Below are positions 41,287 through 52,206 of a stretch of DNA of 64,000 nucleotides, one piece after another (the first letter of the stretch is position 1; every line of letters starts with the position of its first letter). Under the pieces are notes generated by a model. The model was given only the letters and a program-made list of their open reading frames with translations, was not told the DNA's origin and searched no databases. The DNA is taken from the NCBI RefSeq assembly GCF_002013465.1, contig NZ_MAFC01000002.1:310001-374000 (forward strand). Direction: 5' to 3'. Origin of the DNA: Mycobacterium sp. D16R12. Its GTDB lineage: Bacteria; Actinomycetota; Actinomycetes; Mycobacteriales; Mycobacteriaceae. Both the position numbers and the translations under genes were made by a program.

Positions 41287-42387
41287 TCAATTAATGACGG
41301 TGAGTTCCTTGGGGAACCGGGTCAACAGCTCCGGCCCGTCGGGCCGCACCACGAGCGTGTCCTCGATCCGGACTCCGCCCCGGTCGGGCAGGTAGACCCC
41401 TGGCTCGACTGTCACCGCCGAGCCAGCAAGCAGTGTACCGGTGGCGCCGGCGCCGATACCCGGTGCTTCGTGGATCTGCAACCCCACCCCGTGCCCGAGG
41501 CCGTGGCCGAAGTTCTGTCCGTATCCCGCGGTGGCGATGACATCGCGGGCCGCGGCGTCGACACCTTTCAGCGATGCCCCGGGTGCCAGCGCCGCCCGCC
41601 CCGCCGCCTGCGCGGCCAGCACCAGTTCGTAGATCTCCCGCTGCCACGGTGATACCGAACCGAGCACCAGGGTCCTGGTCATGTCGGAGTGATACCCGGC
41701 AACCAGCGCTCCGAAGTCGATTTTCACGAAGTCGCCAGCTGCCAGCACCGCGTCGGTGGGCCGGTGGTGCGGTATGGCCGAGTGCGGCCCAGCGGCGACG
41801 ATCGTCTCGAATGAGATGCCGTCCGCTCCGTGCTCGCACATGAGGTTCTCCAGGTCCCGCGCCACGTCACGCTCGGTGCGTCCGGGCCGGATTCCGCCGG
41901 TCTCGATCAGCGCGGACAACGCGGTGTCGGCTGCGGCACAAGCCCTTTCGAGTAAGAGCACCTCGGACTCGTCTTTCACCTCCCGCAGCTTCTCCACCCG
42001 GTTGGGCGCCCGGACGAGCTCGATATCCCCGGCTGCCGCCGTCAGCTTGTCGTATCCGTCGACGGTCACCACATGGCTTTCGAAGCCCGCGCGCCCGGTC
42101 TCGGCCAGCGCGACCAGGGCCGCTCCGTACCCGCGGTCGATCAGGGCACGCAGGTCAGGAACCTGTGTGGCGGCCTGGGTGCGGTAGCGGCCATCGGTGC
42201 ACAGCACGGTCGCCGTCTCGTCCGGCCCGTCTCCGGCGGCCACCCACAGCGCCGCCGCCGACCCGGTGAAACCCGTCAGATAGCGAATGTTGACCAGATC
42301 AGTGATCAGAAGAGCATCGAGCCCATCCGTGCGCAGCCCCTCCCGGAGCCGTTCCCTGCGGTCGGTATGGCTGAGGACGGTCGTCAT
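41287..42387 (-). CDS. pepQ: Xaa-Pro dipeptidase/aminopeptidase (M24 family)
   Basis: 366 residues from ATG 42387; the upstream part of the frame is not protein-like. The pita-bread metallopeptidase site is complete: Asp residues in KIDFGALVAGYHSDMTRT, His in GHGLGHGVGLQIHE, Glu in TVEPGVYLP and RIEDTLVV. It cleaves N-terminal residues before proline. The gene order pepQ-efp-nusB equals Rv2535c-Rv2533c. TAGCGT eight bases before the ATG suggests a leaderless or near-leaderless transcript. Confidence 0.93.
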   Translation of the reverse strand: MTTVLSHTDRRERLREGLRTDGLDALLITDLVNIRYLTGFTGSAAALWVAAGDGPDETATVLCTDGRYRTQAATQVPDLRALIDRGYGAALVALAETGRAGFESHVVTVDGYDKLTAAAGDIELVRAPNRVEKLREVKDESEVLLLERACAAADTALSALIETGGIRPGRTERDVARDLENLMCEHGADGISFETIVAAGPHSAIPHHRPTDAVLAAGDFVKIDFGALVAGYHSDMTRTLVLGSVSPWQREIYELVLAAQAAGRAALAPGASLKGVDAAARDVIATAGYGQNFGHGLGHGVGLQIHEAPGIGAGATGTLLAGSAVTVEPGVYLPDRGGVRIEDTLVVRPDGPELLTRFPKELTVIN

Positions 42388-42407
42388 AGGTGTCGACGCT
42401 ACCGCGA

Positions 42408-42413
42408 TACGCT
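42408..42413 (+). promoter_or_regulatory. -10 hexamer (TACGCT) of a leaderless B-4DMT gene transcript
   Basis: TACGCT-GGGCCC-ATG: exact six-base spacing to ATG 42420. The divergent pepQ -10 (minus-strand TAGCGT, 42396-42401) lies only seven bases away, so the two promoters share a 32-base intergenic gap. Confidence 0.65.
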
Positions 42414-42419
42414 GGGCCC

Positions 42420-42916
42420 ATGTCCGACGGTGGAACACGTTCTATGACGACTCAATGGCTCACCCGTGGCGCCGTCTTCGCCGTCCTCATGGTGCTGATC
42501 CGTGTGGTGCAGGGACTGGCGATCAGTGTGTGGGAGACCCACGGCACCGTGATCAACATCGTGCTGGTCTTGGTGTTCATCGTGGCGGTGACGGCCTGGG
42601 CGATCATCGACGGCCGCGGCGACGCCCAGCGCAACCCTGATCCGGATCGACGTGATGACCTTGCCATGTGGTGGCTGCTCGCTGGCATCTTCGCTGGAGT
42701 CGTCAGTGGCCTGGTGGTCTGGCTGATCAGTCTGTTCAACAACGGGATCTACGCGGCGGGCATCCTGGCAGAACTCACCACCACCGCGGCGTTCGTGTCG
42801 CTGCTGGTGTTCGCGCCGGCCATGGCCGGCGTCTTTGTGGGCCGACTACTCGTGGACCGCAAGGAGAAGGAGCACGCGGCTTTACAGCAGTCCGATACCG
42901 ACGTGTTCCAAGCGGT

Positions 42917-42944
<28 letters not shown>
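42420..42944 (+). CDS. Four-helix membrane protein, B-4DMT-type transporter (Rv2536-like)
   Basis: 174 residues with four membrane helices ([85 protein letters not shown]) and an acidic C-terminal tail. The position between pepQ and the aro operon equals Rv2536. The family name B-4DMT is from memory of protein family labels; no substrate is known. The last 28 bases overlap the convergent aroQ gene. Confidence 0.8.
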
Positions 42945-45087
<2,143 letters not shown>

Positions 45088-45091
<4 letters not shown>

Positions 45092-46326
45092 CCCGCTGTG
45101 TTAGCCGCTCTTCGCGCAGGCTGCTCATCGGAAGATTCCCGGCGTGGCTCCCGCCGTGCCACCGCATCCAGGTAGGCACCGACATTGGTCTTCGTCTCGG
45201 ACAGCGAGTCGCCACCGAATTTCTGCAGCGCGGCGCGGGCCACCACCAGCGCGACCATCGCCTCGGCGACCACCCCGGCGGCCGGTACCGCACACACGTC
45301 CGAACGCTGGTGAATCGCGACAGCTTCCTCGCCGGTGGACATGTCGACGGTGGCCAACGCCCGCGGGACGGTGGAGATGGGCTTCATGGCCGCCCGCACC
45401 CGCAACGGCTGGCCGTTCGTCATGCCGCCTTCGAGGCCTCCGGCACGGTTGGTGGAGCGCAGGATGCCGTCGGGGCCCGGGTAGATCTCGTCGTGCGCGG
45501 CGCTGCCGCGTCGGCGGGCCGTGGTGAAACCGTCACCGATCTCAACACCCTTGATGGCCTGGATCCCCATGATGGCCGCGGCCAGCTGACTGTCCAGACG
45601 GTCCTGCCCACTGATGAAGGAGCCAAGTCCGACAGGCAGGCCCGCGATCACGACTTCCACCACCCCACCGAGAGTGTCGCCGTCCTTCTTGGCGGCCTCG
45701 ATCTCACCGATCATCGAAGCCTCGGCCTGTGCGTCGAACGCCCGCACCGGACTGGCATCGATGGCGGCGAGATCCGCGGCTGCGGGAACCGGCCCGTCGT
45801 ACGGCTCGGAGTCGCCGATGGAGATGACGTGCGAGATGACATCCACGCCCAGGGCCTGCTTGAGAAAGGCTTTGGCAATGGTGCCCACCGCCACCCGGGC
45901 CGCGGTCTCGCGCGCACTGGCTCGCTCGAGTACCGGGCGGGCGTCATCGAATCCGTACTTGAGCATGCCGGCATAGTCCGCATGTCCGGGACGCGGCCGT
46001 GTCAGTGGCGCGTTGCGCGCGATGTTCTCGAGTTCGGCGGGGTCGACGGGGTCCGGAGACATCACGGTCTCCCATTTTGGCCATTCGGTGTTGCCGATCT
46101 CGATGGCCAGCGGTCCGCCCAAGGTCAGACCGTGTCGAACGCCGCCGACCATGCTGACCTGATCGGCCTCGAAGGCCATGCGCGCGCCTCGGCCGTAGCC
46201 CAGCCGGCGACGCGCCAGCTGCCTGCCGATGTCCTCCGATGTCAGTTCGACACCAGCGACCATGCCTTCCAGGACCGCGATCAACGCGCGTCCATGCGAT
46301 TCACCTGCCGTGATCCAGCGCAACAC
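45088..46326 (-). CDS. aroC: Chorismate synthase
   Basis: 412 residues from GTG 46326, where [14 protein letters not shown] matches mycobacterial relatives; ATG 46335 would add three residues. FMN-dependent enzyme: [51 protein letters not shown] and [21 protein letters not shown]. It makes chorismate from EPSP. The C-terminus ends in a repeat-encoded segment, [15 protein letters not shown], just before the coupled aroK start. Mycobacterial literature often uses aroF for this gene. Confidence 0.95.
45107..45129 (-). repeat. Dispersed repeat copy in the last codons of aroC
   Basis: A 23-base match to the repeat with changes at the CAAGC/CAGGC and GGC/TGC positions. It is read as SDEQPARRA in frame at the AroC C-terminus. 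It lies 16 bases before the aroC/aroK ATGA overlap, the same placement as in pyrB/pyrC. Confidence 0.78.
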
Positions 46327-46392
46327 GTGAGCCATTGTCCCATGCGGGCACATCGGTCTTCCAAATCGATCGGGACAGTGGGTGATTCTTTG

Positions 46393-46833
46393 TCAGATGC
46401 CGGGTGCCAGGGTGAACAGCCCGACGGCCAACGCGGTCGCCAGACACATCGACGGTCCGTGTGGAACCGACACTCCCCGACGTCCGCCGGCGAGGAGCAG
46501 CACGCCGATCAGGCCGGTGAACAGCGGCGCACCGATCGCCGCCACAAACCACGCGTCCAATCCACATGCCCCCGCCAGACCGCCGGTTCCGAAGGCGAGC
46601 TTCACGTCCCCGGCCCCCATCGCACGCGGCGACAGCAGGTGCGCCACCAGATACACGCCGGTCAGCGCCGCCGCACCCACCACCATCGGCGGACTGCGGT
46701 CGAATACCGCCACCGCGACAACCACCGCGGCCGCGGGCAGCGTGAGCCAGTTCGGCAGCCTGCGGTACCTGATGTCGAAATACGACAGCGCCGCCATCCA
46801 GCACAGCACCGCCGCCCCCACCCCGTAAATCAT
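46393..46833 (-). CDS. Small A24-type prepilin peptidase
   Basis: 146 residues, hydrophobic with about five membrane helices. The two aspartate motifs of the A24 family are present: FDIRYRRLPNW (about residue 20) and GAGDVKLAFG (about 73-82). It lacks the N-terminal cytosolic methyltransferase/Cys domain of PilD, so it resembles minimal TadV/FlaK-type enzymes. It would trim the leader of a type IV/Flp-like pilin, although no pilin gene is in the window. Position equals Rv2551c. ATG 46833 has a perfect leaderless promoter (TACATT). Confidence 0.85.
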   Translation of the reverse strand: MIYGVGAAVLCWMAALSYFDIRYRRLPNWLTLPAAAVVVAVAVFDRSPPMVVGAAALTGVYLVAHLLSPRAMGAGDVKLAFGTGGLAGACGLDAWFVAAIGAPLFTGLIGVLLLAGGRRGVSVPHGPSMCLATALAVGLFTLAPGI

Positions 46834-46839
46834 GTGGGG

Positions 46840-46845
46840 AATGTA
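46840..46845 (-). promoter_or_regulatory. -10 hexamer (TACATT) of the leaderless prepilin peptidase transcript
   Basis: TACATT-CCCCAC-ATG on the minus strand, exact six-base spacing. It is back to back with the tam promoter in a 37-base intergenic gap. Confidence 0.65.
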
Positions 46846-46857
46846 GCGCCGCGAGGC

Positions 46858-46863
46858 TAGATT
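46858..46863 (+). promoter_or_regulatory. Probable -10 hexamer (TAGATT) of tam
   Basis: TAGATT ends seven bases before GTG 46871. A TTGGAG overlaps the spacer and could act as a ribosome site if transcription starts further upstream, so leaderless initiation is likely but not certain. Confidence 0.45.
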
Positions 46864-46870
46864 TGGAGTA

Positions 46871-47659
46871 GTGACGAGGACATTGTGGAGCCCGCAGGAA
46901 TACAGCCGATTCGGCGACGAACGCAGTCGCCCGTTCTACGAGCTTCTTTCTCGAATACCGGCCCCGGCTCCGCGTACCGTCGTTGATTTGGGTTGCGCCA
47001 GTGGAATCTTGACCGTCGACTTGGCCCGCCGCTGGCCCAATGCTTCGGTGCTGGGACTGGATTCCTCCGCCGAACTGCTGGCCACCGCACCCGCCGACCT
47101 GCCCGCCAATCTGCGTCTCGAACAAGGCGATATTGCGGACTTTCGGGCAGACGGCGTAGACGTGCTGTTCACCAATGCGGCCTTGCAATGGCTTCCGCAG
47201 CACCGCGAGCTCATCGCCGGGTGGGCACAACAGCTCAATCCGGGCGGCTGGCTGGCATTTCAGGTTCCAGGCAACTTCGGTGCGCCCTCGCATGCGCTGA
47301 TGCGCCAGGTGGCCGAATCGCCGCGCTGGGCATCGCGATTGGGCGGGGTGCTGCGCGGAACCGAGAGCACAGAGGGGGCAGAAGGTTATGCGCGCCTGGC
47401 GCTTTCCGCGGGTCTGGTACCGGATGCCTGGGAAACGACGTACGTACACCTACTCGCGGGCGAGGACGCGGTGCTGAGATGGGTGCATGGCACCGGGCTG
47501 CGGCCCGTCGTGTCGGCGCTCTCGGCCGACGAATTCGCCGAGTTCGAGGCGGAATACGCCGGACTGCTGCGCCAGGCCTATCCGCGTTCCGGTGAGGTGA
47601 CGCCGTTCGGATTTCGCCGGATCTTCTGTGTGGCATCCAAGCCGGAAGTGGGTCGATAG
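46871..47659 (+). CDS. tam: Trans-aconitate 2-methyltransferase
   Basis: 262 residues. Class I SAM methyltransferase: VVDLGCASGILTVDLARRWP (motif I, about 37-45), LEQGDIADF and DVLFTNAALQWLPQH, which is typical of Tam, plus WLAFQVPGNFGAPSH. It methylates trans-aconitate, detoxifying this spontaneous by-product that inhibits aconitase. GTG 46871. The stop codon TAG at 47657-47659 doubles as the beginning of the -10 hexamer of the next gene. Confidence 0.88.
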   Translation: MTRTLWSPQEYSRFGDERSRPFYELLSRIPAPAPRTVVDLGCASGILTVDLARRWPNASVLGLDSSAELLATAPADLPANLRLEQGDIADFRADGVDVLFTNAALQWLPQHRELIAGWAQQLNPGGWLAFQVPGNFGAPSHALMRQVAESPRWASRLGGVLRGTESTEGAEGYARLALSAGLVPDAWETTYVHLLAGEDAVLRWVHGTGLRPVVSALSADEFAEFEAEYAGLLRQAYPRSGEVTPFGFRRIFCVASKPEVGR

Positions 47660-47662
47660 AAT
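47657..47662 (+). promoter_or_regulatory. -10 hexamer (TAGAAT) of a leaderless TetR transcript, overlapping the tam stop
   Basis: TAGAAT-CGGGCG-GTG: exact six-base spacing to GTG 47669. The first three bases are the tam stop codon. Confidence 0.68.
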
Positions 47663-47668
47663 CGGGCG

Positions 47669-48388
47669 GTGCCGGATACCAATGCCAAGGAACGCTCGCT
47701 GACCGGGCATGAGGCACGTTGGGAGCGGCACAACTCCGCCCGTCAGACCCGCATCGTGGAATCGGCCGTCGCGCTGCTCGATGAAACGCCGCCCGGCACC
47801 GAGATTCCCGTGCAGTCGATCGCCAGGCGTGCAGAGCTGGCCAAGTCAGTGGTGTACCGGCAGTTTGAGGGACGCGAAGACCTCGATCGCCGGATCCGCT
47901 CGTATCTGATGGAGGACTTCGATACGACGATCTCGTCGCAGCTCGATGTCACCAAGGGTTCCATCAATGACATTGCCACCAGAACGATTCGGGCGGTACT
48001 GGATTGGATGACCGACTACCCACATCGCTATGAGTTCATGGGCTCCGGTACCACCGACGAGGATCCCGCCGTCGATGCGGTCAGTACGGTCAAGGTGCGC
48101 ATGGAGCAGCGTGTCCGCGGGGTTTTGATCCCGATCACAGAACTACTCGGAATCGACTACAGCCCCTTCGAATCGGTCACTTATGCGGTCGTGACGATGG
48201 TCGAAGGAACCCTCTCCCGGTGGCTACGGGAAGCCGACCCGGTGCGCAGTCGCACCGAGATCGTCGACGACCTCGCCAATTATGTCTGGTACGTACTGGA
48301 CGGTGCCGGCCGTTCGATGGGCGTGTCCTTGGATCCGCAGACCGAGTTGATGGCCGCGATCGCCGAACTGTCAGGCACCAACCGCTAG
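47669..48388 (+). CDS. TetR-family regulator beside the AurF-type oxygenase
   Basis: 239 residues. The helix-turn-helix (about 25-75) includes QTRIVESAVALLDE, IPVQSIARRAELAKSVVYRQFEGREDLDRRIRSYL in recognisable parts. The C-terminal half is a helical ligand-binding domain with no known ligand. GTG 47669 is leaderless by promoter position. The last 18 bases overlap the convergent diiron oxygenase gene. It is the best candidate to bind the 23-bp palindrome upstream of that gene; this link is inferred from proximity. Confidence 0.88.
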   Translation: MPDTNAKERSLTGHEARWERHNSARQTRIVESAVALLDETPPGTEIPVQSIARRAELAKSVVYRQFEGREDLDRRIRSYLMEDFDTTISSQLDVTKGSINDIATRTIRAVLDWMTDYPHRYEFMGSGTTDEDPAVDAVSTVKVRMEQRVRGVLIPITELLGIDYSPFESVTYAVVTMVEGTLSRWLREADPVRSRTEIVDDLANYVWYVLDGAGRSMGVSLDPQTELMAAIAELSGTNR

Positions 48389-49384
48389 CGGCGTGCCCGC
48401 AGGTGAACGGTCGGGCTCGCTGCGGTAGCGCGACGGACGTCCGTCGATGTGCATCAGCTTCCACAACGGGCGCACCCACCACGGCCGCATCCCGATGTCC
48501 TCGGTGAGCTTGCGCATATCGCCGAAGTACTCGGAAAGGGTGTGACGAGCGTGCTCGCTGCGCCAGAAGGCCTGTTTGAAAACCTCGCGCGGGATGCCGA
48601 ACTCGGCGGCGAAGGACCGCGGTGGAATCATGATCTCGTTCGCCAGTAACTTCATGACGACAGGGAACAAGAGGGTGCAGAGAACCCGTTTGCGCGCGCT
48701 CATCAGCGGCATATGCACGCGCAGGAATTCGCCCGCGAAGGAGATGTGCCGCGCCTCTTCGGCCACATGGATTTCCATCGTGCGCCGGACCGCCGGCGGC
48801 AGGTCGACGTCCTTGCGGATCAAGGACTTCTGATAGTGGTCGATGGGCTCCTCACCGCCGAGGATGCCGATGAAGAGCACCACATGGGCCCAGCCGCCGG
48901 CCACGCCGATCATCGGCGACATCCGGCGGAACCACTTGCGCATGCCCGGGACGTCGTCACCGATGCGGTTGACGAGTTCCTGGAACATCTGGATGTGGTT
49001 GCACTCCTCGGTCATCTCGTGGAGGCAGTAACGGAACTCCGGTGAGCCGTTCGGCAGCTTCATGAGGTACTGCATCATGCCGCGGATCAGGATGCTCTCG
49101 AAGGCAAGCCCTACCTTGACGCTGTTGGCCAGACGCCAACGCCCGATCTCGATTTGGCGATCGAGCGGCAGCTCCCGGTACCACGGCGTGGCGCCGAGGG
49201 TGTCCAGCTCCGGGTGCAGCACCCAGCGGGGATCGTTGCGATCGATTTGGTAATCGGGCGCATCCCAATCGATGTCCAGGAACGGATCGAAGTGCAGGCG
49301 CACCGAGCCTTCGGACAGCGTGTGCAGGGTCTGCAGGTACTCCGCGTCGAAGTCGCTCGGCCCGGGGACGGTGTAAAGCGGCAT
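48371..49384 (-). CDS. AurF-like diiron oxygenase
   Basis: 337 residues. ATG 49384 follows GGAGGAA. Ferritin-like helical bundle with carboxylate/His ligands in FESILIRGMMQ, LHEMTEECNHIQMFQEL and EIHVAEEARHISFAGEFLR, as in the PF11583 (AurF) family. AurF oxidises aryl amines to nitro groups, but mycobacterial relatives have no proven substrate. The gene is alone on its transcript, with a strong palindrome 58-80 bases upstream and a convergent TetR gene. That arrangement fits an inducible oxidative or detoxification gene. Confidence 0.87.
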   Translation of the reverse strand: MPLYTVPGPSDFDAEYLQTLHTLSEGSVRLHFDPFLDIDWDAPDYQIDRNDPRWVLHPELDTLGATPWYRELPLDRQIEIGRWRLANSVKVGLAFESILIRGMMQYLMKLPNGSPEFRYCLHEMTEECNHIQMFQELVNRIGDDVPGMRKWFRRMSPMIGVAGGWAHVVLFIGILGGEEPIDHYQKSLIRKDVDLPPAVRRTMEIHVAEEARHISFAGEFLRVHMPLMSARKRVLCTLLFPVVMKLLANEIMIPPRSFAAEFGIPREVFKQAFWRSEHARHTLSEYFGDMRKLTEDIGMRPWWVRPLWKLMHIDGRPSRYRSEPDRSPAGTPLAVGA

Positions 49385-49441
49385 TGCTTCCTCCTCGAAT
49401 TACCTACCAATTTACTGGGACACGGCATCCCATGCAACACC

Positions 49442-49464
49442 TGATGGGACTGAAAGTCCCATCA
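49442..49464 (-). promoter_or_regulatory. Perfect 23-bp palindrome upstream of the diiron oxygenase, candidate TetR operator
   Basis: TGATGGGACT-GAA-AGTCCCATCA: 10-base perfect arms with a 3-base centre. A weaker related palindrome (TGGGA-CACGGCA-TCCCA, about 49416-49432) lies between it and the gene. The size and symmetry suit a TetR dimer; the neighbouring regulator at 47669-48388 is the obvious candidate. Confidence 0.7.
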
Positions 49465-49547
49465 ATTTGATTCCTGCTGGTCGCGTCCATTCGCGAGACT
49501 GAATCGCCACGACGGCCGCTGGCCGGAAAGGTCGGATTACAGATCGC

Positions 49548-50375
49548 TCAGTGCAGGGCGGCGGCCATCGCCGCACGTGGCGCGCGCTGCCCGGTAAACA
49601 GCTCCACCTGGGTAAACGCCTGGTTGAGCAGCATCTCCAGACCGCCGACCACCGCTGCTCCGCGGCGTTGTGCCGCGGACGCCAGTTCGGTGGGCCACGG
49701 GTGGTAGATGACGTCAAGAATCGCGGGAGCCGCCGCCAGGGAATCCGCGTAGGGCGTCGCCGCCTCCTCGGGGACGGTGCTCACCAACACGCCGGACGAT
49801 GCGCATACCGACGACAGCGCCGCGTCATCGAATCCGGTCACCGACGCGGGCACGCCCACCCGCTCCGCCAAGTCAAGTGCACCCTGCGCCCGGACGGCAT
49901 CTCGGGCCACCACCGTCAGGGACCGCACACCCATCGCCGCGAGCGCGACGATCGCCGGCCGCGCGGTGCCGCCGGCGCCGACGATCACCGCCGTGTGCCC
50001 CGAGGGATCGATCCCGGCGCCACGCAGTGCCCCGGACACTCCGTCGACATCCGTGTTGTCGGCATGCCAACCGTTATCCGTGCGCACCAGCGTGTTGGCA
50101 GCTCCGATCAACCCCGCGCGCTCGGTGCGGCTCGACGCGGATTCCAGAGCGGCGAACTTGCCGGGCATGGTCACCGAGAATCCCACCCATTCGGGCCCGG
50201 CCTCCCCCACCACAGCGGGCAGCTGCTCGGCCGTGCACTCGATGCGTTCGTAGGTCCAATCGGTCAGACCCAGCGCGCGATAGGCGGCCAGATGCAGATC
50301 GGGTGAGCGGGAATGCCCGATCGGTGACCCGAGGACCGCGGCACGGCGAACGTCAGCCGTGCCCATGCTCTTCAC
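49548..50375 (-). CDS. aroE: Shikimate dehydrogenase
   Basis: 275 residues from GTG 50375; ATG 50366 is also possible. Substrate motif GSPIGHSRSPDLH, catalytic Lys in FSVTMPGKF, NTLVRTDNGWHADNTDVDG and the NADP loop VIVGAGGTARPAIVAL. It reduces 3-dehydroshikimate to shikimate. It lies directly after mltG with ten bases between stop and start, inside a divergent copy of the dispersed repeat. The order aroE-mltG-ruvX-alaS equals Rv2552c-Rv2555c. Confidence 0.94.
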   Translation of the reverse strand: MKSMGTADVRRAAVLGSPIGHSRSPDLHLAAYRALGLTDWTYERIECTAEQLPAVVGEAGPEWVGFSVTMPGKFAALESASSRTERAGLIGAANTLVRTDNGWHADNTDVDGVSGALRGAGIDPSGHTAVIVGAGGTARPAIVALAAMGVRSLTVVARDAVRAQGALDLAERVGVPASVTGFDDAALSSVCASSGVLVSTVPEEAATPYADSLAAAPAILDVIYHPWPTELASAAQRRGAAVVGGLEMLLNQAFTQVELFTGQRAPRAAMAAALH

Positions 50376-50389
50376 CCGAGAGGCTCATC
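50367..50389 (-). repeat. Diverged dispersed-repeat copy at the mltG-aroE junction
   Basis: Matches the repeat at 19 of 23 positions. It contains the mltG TGA with an overlapping ATG (ATGA), which opens an 11-codon frame reading [11 protein letters not shown], and it contains the aroE GTG. This repeats the stop/start arrangement of the carB-pyrF array in decayed form. Confidence 0.55.
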
Positions 50390-51671
50390 GCGCACTGTCC
50401 AGGATGCCGTTCTTCTTGGCCAGCTCGATATTGGCCAGGTGCTCGTTGTAGTCGGCGGTGAACAACGTGGTGCCCTCCGCGTCGATCGTGACGAAGTACA
50501 GCCAGTCCCCCGGCTCCGGATGCTCGGCCGCCTGCAGCGCCTCCGGGCTCGGCGACGAGATCGGAGTGGCCGGAAGCCCTTGCGAAACATAGGTATTCCA
50601 GAGCGTCTTGTTTTCCCGGTCGTGGTCGGTGGTCGCGATTTCTTGACGGTCCAACGGATAGTTCACGGTCGAGTCGAATTCGAGTTTCTGATGTTTGGCC
50701 AGTCGGTTGTAGACCACCCGCGCCACCTTCGCGAAATCGCGAGGCTTGGCCTCCCGCTGCAGCAGTGACGCCACCACCAGCACCTCGTAGGGCGACAATC
50801 CGGCTGCGTCGGCTTGCAACAGCCCCAGCTGTTGGTACTGCCCGGTGCTCTCCCGGATCAGCGAGGCCAGAATCTGCTCCGGCTCAGCCATCGGGTCAAA
50901 GTCCCACCGCCCCGCGGCGATCAAACCCTCGATGCGGCGATGGTCGTCGCGCACGGCGTTGACCCCGTTGGACGCCCACTCAGGGACCGCCAGCTCGGCC
51001 TGAGACGCCGTCGTGGCGGCCTGCCGCAAGTCCGAGGCGGCCACACAGTGCTTGTCTCCGTCCAGATCCACACAGGAGGCACGGGCGATCAGGGTGAAGA
51101 TCCCCTCGGTGACCGCGCCATTGGCCACGGCGGAGACGTCGTCGAGCTGACGCCCCTCGGGTATGACGAGCAGGCCGACTCGGTTCTCTTGTTCGGCCAG
51201 GCGTGCGACGGCGTCCTTACCCGGGATCTTGGTGCGCAGCTTGTAGAAGCCGGGCTGAATTGCGGCGATGGCCTGATTGCCTTGCGCGGCATCGGTGAAC
51301 GCGCTCGGGGTGGCCACCACGCCCTCATCCTTGAGGCGTTGCCCGATGACCTTGGTGGTGTCGCCGGGGTGCACCTCGAACACGAAATCCTTGACGCCGG
51401 ACCCCGAATAGTCGGTAACGGGGGCGTCGGCACCGAACAGGCTGTCCCATAATGTGGCTCCGCCGACGACGGCCGCCACCGTGATGATGATGACCAGTGC
51501 AAGACCCGCCAGTCCGGCATTGCGCCGACGCCGCGCTGCTGCCCTGCGTCGGGCCCGCTCACGACGAGTCTCGCGGGGACGGGGACCCACCGCGACCGGT
51601 ACCGCCCGGCGGCCACCTCCCCAGTCGTCGTCGGGCTCCTGGCGATCGTCCCAGTCGCGCCAGTCGCTCAA
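50385..51671 (-). CDS. mltG: Endolytic murein transglycosylase MltG
   Basis: 428 residues from TTG 51671, overlapping the ruvX stop (TTGA). A long basic/acidic cytoplasmic N-terminus ([11 protein letters not shown], then [15 protein letters not shown]) leads to one membrane helix (about 52-74). An extracellular LysM-like/YceG domain follows, with [14 protein letters not shown], the catalytic Glu in [25 protein letters not shown] and the end [24 protein letters not shown]. It cuts nascent peptidoglycan strands and helps set glycan length. The stop codon lies in a repeat copy. Confidence 0.94.
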   Translation of the reverse strand: MSDWRDWDDRQEPDDDWGGGRRAVPVAVGPRPRETRRERARRRAAARRRRNAGLAGLALVIIITVAAVVGGATLWDSLFGADAPVTDYSGSGVKDFVFEVHPGDTTKVIGQRLKDEGVVATPSAFTDAAQGNQAIAAIQPGFYKLRTKIPGKDAVARLAEQENRVGLLVIPEGRQLDDVSAVANGAVTEGIFTLIARASCVDLDGDKHCVAASDLRQAATTASQAELAVPEWASNGVNAVRDDHRRIEGLIAAGRWDFDPMAEPEQILASLIRESTGQYQQLGLLQADAAGLSPYEVLVVASLLQREAKPRDFAKVARVVYNRLAKHQKLEFDSTVNYPLDRQEIATTDHDRENKTLWNTYVSQGLPATPISSPSPEALQAAEHPEPGDWLYFVTIDAEGTTLFTADYNEHLANIELAKKNGILDSAR

Positions 51672-52201
51672 CGCGTGCCCCCTTCATTGCCGCACCGGCG
51701 CCGCTGCTCAAGCCAATCCTGCAGAATGGCCACCGCCGCCGCCTGGTCGATGATGCCGCGCTGCTGCCGAGACCGTACTCCTGCCTCGCGCAGGGAACGC
51801 TGGGCGGTAGTAGTAGTGAAACGCTCGTCTACTAGGCGCACCGGTACCGGGGCGATTCGCTGGCCGAGCTCGCTGGCGAACCCCGCCGCGTCACGCGCGG
51901 ATGCGCCAGTTCCCTCCCGCAGGTTGCGCGGCAGGCCGACGACGACCTCAACCACGCTCATCTCTTCAATCAGCTCCACGATACGGCGAAAATCGCTGTC
52001 TTCCTTCGTGTCCCGCGCAACGGTCTCCACCGGAGTGGCAAGAATTCCGTCGGGGTCGCTCGATGCGATGCCGATTCTGACGGTACCTACATCCACACCG
52101 AGACGACGTCCTCGGCCCGGGTCGTCGGGTCCAGGACGATCCGGGGTGGGAACATCGCTTGCGGGCGTTCCCGCAAGCGGCTCATCCATGCTGTCAGGCA
52201 C
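51668..52201 (-). CDS. ruvX: YqgF/RuvX-family Holliday junction resolvase-like protein
   Basis: 177 residues from GTG 52201, six bases beyond the alaS stop. RNase H-like fold: [57 protein letters not shown] and the C-terminal [15 protein letters not shown]. The role, 16S rRNA 5'-end maturation or junction resolution, is debated. The N-terminal ~30 residues ([12 protein letters not shown]...) precede the conserved fold and are partly encoded by a repeat copy. Confidence 0.92.
   Translation of the reverse strand: MPDSMDEPLAGTPASDVPTPDRPGPDDPGRGRRLGVDVGTVRIGIASSDPDGILATPVETVARDTKEDSDFRRIVELIEEMSVVEVVVGLPRNLREGTGASARDAAGFASELGQRIAPVPVRLVDERFTTTTAQRSLREAGVRSRQQRGIIDQAAAVAILQDWLEQRRRCGNEGGTR
52165..52186 (-). 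repeat. Dispersed repeat copy at the ruvX start
   Basis: The + strand reads GCGTTCCCGCAAGCGGCTCATC minus its last two bases as GCGTTCCCGCAAGCGGCTCA. The right half matches the repeat exactly and the left half is changed. It is translated as [10 protein letters not shown] near the RuvX N-terminus. Confidence 0.6.
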
Positions 52202-52206
52202 TCGAT

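Noticed and set aside
49412..49717. Open frame overlapping aroE and its downstream region on the same strand
   Set aside because: It is an alternate frame of aroE continuing into the operator region, with no recognisable protein features.
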